Shown here in pieces: positions 1 to 7,241 of a stretch of DNA of 64,000 bases. How positions within the stretch are numbered: position 1 is the stretch's first letter; each line of letters opens with the position of its first letter. The notes below the pieces were generated by a model. The model did not search any database. It worked only from the letters and a program-made list of their open reading frames with translations, and was not told where the DNA came from. A program made the translations under genes and the position numbers. Origin of the DNA: Sphingobacteriales bacterium (GTDB lineage Bacteria > Bacteroidota > Bacteroidia > Chitinophagales > Chitinophagaceae); assembly GCA_003963365.1 (NCBI GenBank), contig RXJG01000004.1, forward strand, positions 474,009 through 538,008, written 5' to 3'.

Positions 1-196
1 TTTGTTTCACTATCTGCATATGGCTTTTGGGCCAGTATCGTTTATTGAACTGCCATATATCAATGATGTCACCGTTAAGTACCAGTACTTTTGGCTTTAC
101 GGCTGATAAATAATTGGATAATTCTTTTGCCCGGCATCCAAATGTGCCAAGATGTACATCGGAAATGATGATTACTTCTGGTGTGCGTTTGTTCAC
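1..196 (-). CDS. LpxH-like metallophosphoesterase, N-terminal part (runs off left edge)
   Basis: The reverse strand encodes an uninterrupted calcineurin-like metallophosphoesterase N-terminus. It contains the motif I-S-D-V-H-L-G, followed by V-L-N-G-D-I-I-D-I-W; the D-x-H and G-D residues are metal ligands of this superfamily. The block resembles the UDP-2,3-diacylglucosamine pyrophosphatase-like proteins of Bacteroidota, whose pathway is lipid A synthesis, but the truncated C-terminus prevents a firm substrate call. No ATG lies in frame upstream. I chose the GTG giving M-N-K-R-T-P-E; a second in-frame GTG ends at 238 and a stop codon lies slightly further upstream. The forward-strand reading frame covering this stretch is its antisense shadow. 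Confidence 0.8.
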   Translation of the reverse strand, partial: MNKRTPEVIIISDVHLGTFGCRAKELSNYLSAVKPKVLVLNGDIIDIWQFNKRYWPKSHMQIVKQ

Positions 197-295
197 GAGG
201 ACGAAAGTTTCACAAAGATCAATAACTCTTATTACCACATCGTGAACACCCGGTTACGCAAATATTATATTAATATGATGCTAAGGTTAACAAAT

Positions 296-320
296 AAAAA
301 AACACCCCTTAAAAGGGGTG
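296..320 (-). terminator. Rho-independent terminator, minus strand
   Basis: A perfect 6-bp stem (CACCCC / GGGGTG, 303-308 and 315-320) is followed on the minus strand by seven T residues. It lies downstream of the small basic protein gene at 346-585 and separates it from the phosphoesterase. Confidence 0.8.
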
Positions 321-345
321 CGAAACGGGTTAATATTTAAAAGGA

Positions 346-585
346 TCAATCTGTTTTTACGGCTGCTTTTTTCACCGTTTTTTTCTTTTTACCATTAGCA
401 GAAAATTTTACAATATCAGCCGCAAATAATTTCCCGGCTTTTTTTATACGGGAATCAAATTTTTTTTCGCCCAGTATAGGTCTGTATTCTAACAGAGAAA
501 TCGCTAAGCGTTCCTCAATAACTTTGCGGAGCTTCTTCTCCTTTAAAGTGTTACCCGCAGGTGGTGTTGCGCTGGATTCCGTCAT
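346..585 (-). CDS. Small basic hypothetical protein (79 aa)
   Basis: A 79-residue soluble protein with no signal peptide or membrane segment. The middle (about residues 15-60) is a mixed charged, probably helical region containing E-K-K-L-R-K-V-I-E-E-R-L and a short L-E-Y-R-P-I-L-G-E-K-K segment. The last 15 residues are a lysine/alanine tail of the kind seen in nucleic-acid-binding tails. I do not recognise a named family. A clean terminator follows on the same strand and codon use matches the neighbours, so it is likely a real gene rather than a shadow. No function is assigned. Confidence 0.6.
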   Translation of the reverse strand: MTESSATPPAGNTLKEKKLRKVIEERLAISLLEYRPILGEKKFDSRIKKAGKLFAADIVKFSANGKKKKTVKKAAVKTD

Positions 586-673
586 AACTATCAGTTTTAA
601 AAGTTAACGTAAAAATAATGATAGCTTAATAATTCCAATGTTAAGTTTTTTAAAGCCGGGAATGGTGGGGAAA

Positions 674-875
674 TAAAAAAAGGCAGTCCCGGACTGCCTT
701 TAAACATTTAAACAACTGCGAAAGAAGACCCGTTTTAAAAACAAAACAGATACGGAGGGCTTAAAAAGGAGTACCTGTTTAAAATTTCAACCTACTTTAA
801 AAAGTGTTTTTTACTAACCCGTTTTATTTTATACAATCGTTGTTACTACTAAAGTTACAGAGCCATAAAATGAAC
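674..875 (-). ncRNA. Candidate ~195-nt small RNA with its own promoter and terminator
   Basis: The 393 bases between the two flanking coding regions hold no convincing ORF but do hold a complete minus-strand transcription unit. A TTGACA box (905-910) and a TAATTT box (882-887) are separated by 17 bp. An intrinsic terminator ends the unit: stem AGGCAGTCC / GGACTGCCT at 681-699, followed on the minus strand by six T's. The predicted transcript starts near 875. Inside it, a 10-bp hairpin pairs 771-780 with 744-753, and AACAAC / GTTGTT segments near the two ends can pair, giving one closed rod-like fold. Size and fold are compatible with a 6S-type RNA, but I cannot confirm the family. Confidence 0.45.
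681..699 (-). terminator. Strong intrinsic terminator of the candidate small RNA
   Basis: A perfect 9-bp GC-containing inverted repeat with a one-base centre is followed on the minus strand by six T's (675-680). On the plus strand only three T's follow and no plus-strand gene precedes it, so it most likely works on the minus strand. Confidence 0.65.
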
Positions 876-881
876 TACAAT

Positions 882-910
882 AAATTACCTAATTGTTACG
901 CAACTGTCAA
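882..910 (-). promoter_or_regulatory. Promoter of the candidate small RNA
   Basis: On the minus strand, TTGACA (905-910) lies 17 bp before TAATTT (882-887). The next coding region leftward on this strand is beyond the terminator at 681-699, so the promoter would serve a short non-coding transcript. Confidence 0.4.
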
Positions 911-1041
911 GAAATTGTAAAGGCAAGCGATATAATAATTCCGTCACATTTCCTTCATCATTACCTAATCATTCATTAATGTATCCGTTAAATAGCTTGT
1001 TAAATTTTGCAGCATCAATATTTCTTCAATTATTAATCAAC

Positions 1042-4000
1042 ATGTTTATGAGAAAAAGTCAGACCATTAACGGGATAATATGCTTATTCCTGTTTACGGT
1101 GATGCTGTCCTTTACTGCCTCTGCGCAGCAGTTATTCAGCGGTAAAGTGATATCAAAAGCCGACCAGGCGCCAGTTGCCTCAGCAAGCGTTTCTTTAAAG
1201 GGAACCAAACAAACTACTATTACCAATGTGGAAGGTAAGTTCAGTATCAAAGCAAAACCACAGGATATACTGGTAATATCCGGTGTGGGGATTAAATTAA
1301 CCGAATTTACTATAACAGACATTAATGAAGAAGTTTCCATTATTGTTGATGCCGATAATAAAGTATTAAATGAAGTAGTGGTAACAGCCCTGGGCATTAA
1401 GAAAGAAACTAAACGTTTAGGTTATTCTATCCAGGAAGTAAAAGGGAATGAATTATTAAAAGCAAGAGAACCAAACCCGGTAAATGGATTGGTAGGAAAA
1501 GTGGCTGGTCTTAATGTGGGTATCAACCAGGAGTTGCTTGCTTCACCAACGGTATTATTAAGAGGATCGCCGTTAAACTTTTATGTAGTGGATGGTATTC
1601 CTATTAATTCCGATACATGGAATATCAGTCCGGATGATATTGAAACGTACACTGTGTTAAAAGGACCCACTGCTGCAGCTTTATATGGAAGCAGGGGTAT
1701 CAACGGTGCTATTCTTATTACCACAAAAAGAGGTAAGAAAAATAGCAAAGGATTTACTGTTGAGTTCAACAGCAGCACACAAATCAACAAAGGTTTTATC
1801 GCTATACCTAAAGTACAAAACCAATATGGTGGTGGCGATTACCAGCAATATGCTTTTGGTGATTATAATAGTAATGGTACCGGCTCCGGTGTAAATGATA
1901 AAGATTATGATGTATGGGGCCCACGCATGGATGCTGGATTATTATTACCTCAATACGATGGTAAATATGATCCAACCAAAACCTATACCACTACTTTTGC
2001 TGATGGTTCAAAATTCGTTGGACATATTGAACCTACTCCATGGGTATCAAGAGGAAAAGATAACCTGCAGAATTTTTTACAATCAGGCCTGTTAACCAAT
2101 AATAATATCAGCTTCTCTGCTATTACTGACCGTTCCAGTGTGAGGATGTCTGTTTCAGACGGATATCAAAGAGGTATTACACCTAATACCAGTCTCAATA
2201 CACTTAACATGAATTTGATTGGAAGTTATGAGGTGAGCAATAAATTTAAAGTAGAAGCCAATATTAACTACAATCGCCAGTTTACTAAAAATACGCCTGA
2301 TGTGGTGTATGGTCCCAATAGCATCATATATAATATAGATATATGGACTGGTGCCGACTGGAATGTAAAAGATCCAAACATTATAAACTACTGGCAGCCC
2401 GGTAAAGAAGGTATTCAGTCAAACTTTGTTGAATACAAACGTTATCACAACCCCTATTTCATGAGTTATGAATGGCTGCGTGGTCATTACAAAAATGATT
2501 TGTACGGTTGGGTGGCGCTCAATTATAAGATTAATAAGGATCTCGATGTAATGGCTCGCTCAAATGTTACTACTTATAACCTACTGCGTACAGAAAAAAT
2601 GCCTTTCTCCACTCATCCTTATGGTGATGAACATAATCATGGCAACTATCGGGAAGACCGTCGTGATCTTTGGGAAAACAATACGGAAGTTTTAGTTCGT
2701 TATAATAAAACGAATGTGCAGAACAGTGGATTATCAGTAAGTGCTACAGGTGGTGGTTCTATGCGTAATATGAAGTTTGGGTCCAGCTACACCAGTACTG
2801 ATCAGCTGATTGTTCCCAATGTGTACACCTTCCTTAATTCATTAAAACCTATCCGTTCTTATTCATTCGGGTCCGACCTGTTAATGCTGAGTGCTTATTA
2901 TTCAGTTGATCTCAGTTATAAAAACTATTTCACCATTTCTACCACGGGTCGTGTAGATAAAAGTTCAGCATTACCAACCACTAAAAATGCTTATTTCTAT
3001 CCTTCCGTTTCTGCCAGCTCTGTTATTTCTGATTATGTGAAATTACCACAGGTTATTTCCTTCCTCAAAATAAGAGGGGCCTATGTAAATGTGAAAGACG
3101 GAGGTACCAGTCCATACGCTGGTGCAGCTTTTCAGAGTTTGGGCGTTGGTAGTCCTGTTGGATATGGTAATGGGTATTATACTCCTTATAGTGGCCCTAA
3201 CTATCAATTAGCTACTCCACCATTTTATACATACCCTACTTATGATAATAAAATTGGTGCAGCATCTCCTAATTACACCATTGATCCCGGTATCAAACCT
3301 ACTTCAAGATCAAATTATGAATATGGATTTGATATCCGCTTTCTTAAAAACCGTTTAGGAGTGAGTGCCACTCATTTTACTTATAAAGATGGGCCTAAAA
3401 TTTATAATCAATCTGTTTCTGAAGCAAGTGGTTTAAGTTATTTCACTACCAATGGCGGAACTACTAAGAGAACCGGAGCTGAAGTATCTGTTACCGGTAC
3501 ACCTGTTACCGGTAAAAACTTTAACTGGGATGTGATGTTTAACTGGGCAACTTATAAAGAAGTATTCTCTTCATTTGCCGGAGGGTTAACTGAAGTATCA
3601 AATGGTACTGGTTATCCTTATCATATTGGAGATCGTGTTGACAAATTATTTGGAGATTATGAAGCAATGACGCCTGATGGGAAAGTAATTCATGATGAAT
3701 CTGGTTTCCCCATTTACCTGCCCAAAGCACAATACTTAGGTCATTCTGATCCCGACTGGTCCTGGGGTATTCATAACAAGTTTACTTATAAATCATTCAG
3801 CTTGTCATTCCAGTTTGATGGTATGGTGGGCGGAAAGATTCAGGACCGTGTATTGCGTAAGTTAACTGAAGGTGGCCGTGGAGCTAATACGAATGAAGGA
3901 GTAATTGGTGCTGCACGTTTATACGAATCACAACATTGGGGTGACCCCGGCTACAGCGGGGCATACAATTCAGATGGTACACCTATGTTAAGCAAAGATG

Positions 4001-4419
4001 GTGTGCAGGTTATAGGCGGAAGCAGCAACATTCAATATGACCCTGTAACCGGTGTAATCACTAACTACAAAGATTTGAAATTTGCTCAAAATAAAACAGC
4101 TACTTTTTGGATACAGGATTATGTGAGCAGCTTCTTTAACGATCCCCAACATACTATGGTAAGTAAAACCTATGCAAAACTCAGAGAAGTAGTCATCACT
4201 TATTCATTACCAGCCAAATTACTGGCTAAAACAGCTATTTCAAGAGTGGATATTTCCCTGGTGGGTCGCAACCTGTTATATTTCTTCCCCAAAGCATTTA
4301 AAGATATAGATGTGGATCAATACCCGGGAAGAGATATTTTCAATAGTATCAGAAGGGAATACAACCTGCAAACACCCACAACAAGAAGTTATGGTGTTAA
4401 TATTAACGTGGTGTTCTAA
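1042..4419 (+). CDS. SusC/RagA-family TonB-dependent outer-membrane receptor
   Basis: An outer-membrane importer of about 1125 residues forming the channel of a SusCD complex. A signal peptide (M-R-K-S-Q-T-I-N to A-S-A-Q-Q) is followed by a carboxypeptidase-regulatory-like domain (about 30-115), a plug domain with the SusC signature Y-G-S-R-G-I-N-G-A-I-L-I-T-T-K-R-G, and a long 22-strand-type beta-barrel ending in an aromatic-rich strand that terminates N-V-V-F. The frame is open from 979, but the first 21 residues do not look like a signal peptide; I chose the ATG at 1042 (1048 is equally possible). The SusD partner starts 32 bp downstream. The genes that follow suggest a phosphorus-containing ligand rather than a plain glycan, which is inference from context. 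Confidence 0.92.
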   Translation: MFMRKSQTINGIICLFLFTVMLSFTASAQQLFSGKVISKADQAPVASASVSLKGTKQTTITNVEGKFSIKAKPQDILVISGVGIKLTEFTITDINEEVSIIVDADNKVLNEVVVTALGIKKETKRLGYSIQEVKGNELLKAREPNPVNGLVGKVAGLNVGINQELLASPTVLLRGSPLNFYVVDGIPINSDTWNISPDDIETYTVLKGPTAAALYGSRGINGAILITTKRGKKNSKGFTVEFNSSTQINKGFIAIPKVQNQYGGGDYQQYAFGDYNSNGTGSGVNDKDYDVWGPRMDAGLLLPQYDGKYDPTKTYTTTFADGSKFVGHIEPTPWVSRGKDNLQNFLQSGLLTNNNISFSAITDRSSVRMSVSDGYQRGITPNTSLNTLNMNLIGSYEVSNKFKVEANINYNRQFTKNTPDVVYGPNSIIYNIDIWTGADWNVKDPNIINYWQPGKEGIQSNFVEYKRYHNPYFMSYEWLRGHYKNDLYGWVALNYKINKDLDVMARSNVTTYNLLRTEKMPFSTHPYGDEHNHGNYREDRRDLWENNTEVLVRYNKTNVQNSGLSVSATGGGSMRNMKFGSSYTSTDQLIVPNVYTFLNSLKPIRSYSFGSDLLMLSAYYSVDLSYKNYFTISTTGRVDKSSALPTTKNAYFYPSVSASSVISDYVKLPQVISFLKIRGAYVNVKDGGTSPYAGAAFQSLGVGSPVGYGNGYYTPYSGPNYQLATPPFYTYPTYDNKIGAASPNYTIDPGIKPTSRSNYEYGFDIRFLKNRLGVSATHFTYKDGPKIYNQSVSEASGLSYFTTNGGTTKRTGAEVSVTGTPVTGKNFNWDVMFNWATYKEVFSSFAGGLTEVSNGTGYPYHIGDRVDKLFGDYEAMTPDGKVIHDESGFPIYLPKAQYLGHSDPDWSWGIHNKFTYKSFSLSFQFDGMVGGKIQDRVLRKLTEGGRGANTNEGVIGAARLYESQHWGDPGYSGAYNSDGTPMLSKDGVQVIGGSSNIQYDPVTGVITNYKDLKFAQNKTATFWIQDYVSSFFNDPQHTMVSKTYAKLREVVITYSLPAKLLAKTAISRVDISLVGRNLLYFFPKAFKDIDVDQYPGRDIFNSIRREYNLQTPTTRSYGVNINVVF

Positions 4420-4451
4420 TCAAATTGATAAAACTTTTAATGAATATAATT

Positions 4452-6035
4452 ATGAAACTATTTCAATCAATAATAGCAGTAACGGCAATTACTATCATTG
4501 CCTCTTCCTGCAGCAAAAAGTTTGAAGAGAATTCTTTAAACAAAAATTTGCCGCAATCTGTTCCCCCGGGAGTAATCCTTCGTTCGGTATTAAATGATAT
4601 GGTTGTTTATCCCGGCGACTGGGAAGATAAAGCCGGTCAGTTCATTTGCTCTAATTATACTTATTATGGCGATAATAAATACTGGAGCGGAAGTGCCGGC
4701 CTTAATTATGGCACTTTAAATAATGTAATTGCTATGGAAGCACAGGCAAGAAAAGCAACAGGAACAGATAATAACCCATATCATGCATTAGGTTTATTTT
4801 TCCGTGCTTTCTTTTTTGTGAACATGTCTGAGAAAGTAGGCGATCTTCCCATGACAGATGCATTAAAAGGCGTCGGTAATACTGCACCTAAATATGATTC
4901 ACAAAAACAAATATTTAAACAATCACTGGTTTGGCTGGATTCTGCCAATATTTTGCTGAATAATTTACTGGCCAATGGATTTCTTGAATTTTCTGGCGAC
5001 TTTTATTATAAAGAAGCTTCCAGTGGTGTTTATGGTGGTAATAATGGAAGAGATGCCCTGGTGCAATGGCAAAAAGCAGTGAACAGTTATAAGCTGAGGG
5101 TATTGATTGAATTAAGTAAAAAATCTTCCGATGCGGATTTAAATATTGCTGCACAATTTTCAGCCATTATCAATAATTCAAAAGCATATCCTATATTTTC
5201 CAGCAATACTGATAACCTTCAGTATGTTTATAACTCACAATACAATTACTATCCCGATAATCCTTCCAACTACGGTAACAATGCAGGAAGATTAAACATA
5301 GCCGCCACCTGGCTCAATACCCTGGCTTCTTTACATGATTTAAGAGCAATGGTAGTTGCAGAGCCGGCAAGGGGCCTGGGTTATGCTGACACTGATTTCA
5401 ACTCTTTTGTTGGGGCAGCTTCCGGCCAGGACCTGAGTTCTATGGCTGCATTATCCGGTGCAGGTAAACTTTCTCTGTACAACTATAATCATTTTTATAC
5501 TACATTCACAGCAGAGCCAACGTTTCTATTAAGTTATCCCGAAGTTTGTTTTTGTATTGCAGAAGCAATTAATCGTGGCTGGATTTCAGGTAATGCAGAA
5601 AACTGGTATCAAAACGGAGTTAAAGCCATGTTTGACTTCTACGGTATTAAAGATGGAGATAACCAGGTGGTGTTCAGAAAAAGCGATGGTTCAGGAAATG
5701 TAACGTATACTGTTAATTTTAAGTTTTCTGATTACTTTAATCAACCAGCTGTAAAGTATAAAGGAAATACCGCGGATGGCTTAACGCAAATACTCACCCA
5801 AAAATACCTGGCCTATGCCCGCAATTCAGGTTTACAGGCATATTACCAGTGGAGAAGAACCGGGGTGCCCGTTTTTAGTGCCGGCCCGGGTACTGGTAAC
5901 GGAGGTATTATACCCAAGCGTTTTCAATACCCCTCTAATGAGAGAAGTGTAAACTCTGACAATTATAAAGCTGCTGTGCAATCTCAATATGGCGGCAGTG
6001 ATGATATTAATGCTTTAATGTGGCTTGTAAAATAA
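4452..6035 (+). CDS. SusD/RagB-family substrate-binding lipoprotein
   Basis: The surface lipoprotein lid of the SusC channel, 527 residues. The ATG at 4452 gives a compact lipoprotein signal peptide ending I-I-A-S-S-C-S-K-K, with the lipidated cysteine at residue 20; the upstream in-frame ATGs would only lengthen the n-region. The remainder has the TPR-like helical architecture of SusD-like proteins, with blocks such as N-Y-G-T-L-N-N-V-I-A-M-E-A and Y-P-E-V-C-F-C-I-A-E-A-I-N-R-G-W near the C-terminal third; the latter is the typical F/Y-P-E-x-x-F-x-x-A-E-A element. It follows SusC at once and is closed by a terminator, so susC-susD form one unit. Confidence 0.9.
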   Translation: MKLFQSIIAVTAITIIASSCSKKFEENSLNKNLPQSVPPGVILRSVLNDMVVYPGDWEDKAGQFICSNYTYYGDNKYWSGSAGLNYGTLNNVIAMEAQARKATGTDNNPYHALGLFFRAFFFVNMSEKVGDLPMTDALKGVGNTAPKYDSQKQIFKQSLVWLDSANILLNNLLANGFLEFSGDFYYKEASSGVYGGNNGRDALVQWQKAVNSYKLRVLIELSKKSSDADLNIAAQFSAIINNSKAYPIFSSNTDNLQYVYNSQYNYYPDNPSNYGNNAGRLNIAATWLNTLASLHDLRAMVVAEPARGLGYADTDFNSFVGAASGQDLSSMAALSGAGKLSLYNYNHFYTTFTAEPTFLLSYPEVCFCIAEAINRGWISGNAENWYQNGVKAMFDFYGIKDGDNQVVFRKSDGSGNVTYTVNFKFSDYFNQPAVKYKGNTADGLTQILTQKYLAYARNSGLQAYYQWRRTGVPVFSAGPGTGNGGIIPKRFQYPSNERSVNSDNYKAAVQSQYGGSDDINALMWLVK

Positions 6036-6078
6036 GTTGTCGTTTTTAATAATAGAAAGCAAGTTTAGATGAAATCAG

Positions 6079-6104
6079 GGCGAACCTTTTCAGGTTCGCC
6101 TTTA
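6079..6104 (+). terminator. Rho-independent terminator after susD
   Basis: An 8-bp stem GGCGAACC / GGTTCGCC (6079-6086 and 6093-6100) with a 6-base loop is followed by TTTAT. It closes the susC-susD unit. Confidence 0.75.
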
Positions 6105-6138
6105 TATCTGTTTTTTCATCCAATTACAAAATCATAAT

Positions 6139-7227
6139 ATGAAATATTTATTGCTGAAAATTTTTAGCCTGCTGATCAGCGTTGTTTTATTAGCACAAAA
6201 AAAACCAGTTACTGAAAATGTAATTATTGTTACACTGGATGGCATGCGCTGGCATGAAGTATTTAAGGGAGTTGATCCTGCATTAATAAATGACAGTATT
6301 TATACAAGGGATAAAGAGGATGTGAAAAACAATTACTGGGCCGAAACAGTAGAGGAAAGAAGAAAAAAACTTTTTCCTTTTTTGTGGTCAGCCGTTGAAT
6401 CAAAGGGTAGCCTGTATGGTAACCGTAAATACAATAATAAGGTGGATAATGCCAATCCATACTGGTTCTCTTACCCCGGGTATAATGAAATCTTTACCGG
6501 TTATCCAGATACGGCCATGAACACGAATGATAAAATTCCGAACCCCAATGAAAATGTACTGGAATTTATTAATAAACAAAAAGGATTCACTGGCAAAGTA
6601 GCCGCTTTCTCCACCTGGGATGTGTTTCCTTATATTTTAAATACTAAACGCAGCGGTATATATGTAAATGCCGATGTGGATTCACTGCATTTTAATACAC
6701 CGGAGTTAAAACTCATTAATGATATGCAGTTTTTAACTACACGGCCTATTGGCGTAAGACCCGATGTGTTCACTTATTTTGCTGCAAGAGAGTATTTGAA
6801 ATCATATAAACCAAGAGTATTGTATATAGCATTTGATGAAACAGATGATTTTGCCCATGCCGGTTTATACGATCAGTATTTAAAAAGTGCTCATGCCGAA
6901 GATGCGATGATTGCCGATTTATGGAAAATAGCGCAATCACTGGACCAGTATAAAGATAAAACCACATTGATTGTTACCTGTGATCATGGCAGGGGTGATA
7001 AAGTAAAAGCCAACTGGCAGCATCATGGTGGTAAAATAGAAGATGCACATGAAATATGGATGGCCATCATCAGCCCGGATATAAAACCCGGTGGCGAACA
7101 AAAAGAAAATATTCAGCTTTATCAAAAACAATTTGCAGCAACCATCGCTGCATTATTAGGATTTAAATTTACTGCTAACCATCCGGTAGCCCAACCAGTT
7201 GAACCAATAATTAGTAACTTACGATAA
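6139..7227 (+). CDS. Alkaline-phosphatase-superfamily phosphohydrolase, exported (paralogue 1)
   Basis: A 362-residue metal-dependent phosphoester or phosphonate-ester hydrolase with an N-terminal signal peptide (cleavage near A-Q-K-K), so periplasmic or secreted. Visible superfamily ligands are D34 in V-T-L-D-G-M-R-W, the D236-x3-H240 pair in E-T-D-D-F-A-H, D282-H283 in C-D-H-G-R-G, and H296. At the place where nucleotide pyrophosphatases carry the nucleophilic threonine of T-F-P-N-H, this protein has S-Y-P-G-Y (S111). It is clearly paralogous to the protein at 9760-10872, sharing W-D-V-F-P-Y-I, K-R-S-G-I and S-Y-P-G-Y-N-E. It is followed after 14 bp by the propeller-phosphoesterase gene, so the two are probably co-transcribed. 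The substrate is unknown. Confidence 0.85.
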   Translation: MKYLLLKIFSLLISVVLLAQKKPVTENVIIVTLDGMRWHEVFKGVDPALINDSIYTRDKEDVKNNYWAETVEERRKKLFPFLWSAVESKGSLYGNRKYNNKVDNANPYWFSYPGYNEIFTGYPDTAMNTNDKIPNPNENVLEFINKQKGFTGKVAAFSTWDVFPYILNTKRSGIYVNADVDSLHFNTPELKLINDMQFLTTRPIGVRPDVFTYFAAREYLKSYKPRVLYIAFDETDDFAHAGLYDQYLKSAHAEDAMIADLWKIAQSLDQYKDKTTLIVTCDHGRGDKVKANWQHHGGKIEDAHEIWMAIISPDIKPGGEQKENIQLYQKQFAATIAALLGFKFTANHPVAQPVEPIISNLR

Positions 7228-7241
7228 CATTTAATTTTCAA

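Noticed and set aside
152-340. 62-residue plus-strand reading frame
   Set aside because: It is antisense to the clear metallophosphoesterase motif I-S-D-V-H-L-G and extends through the terminator hairpin.
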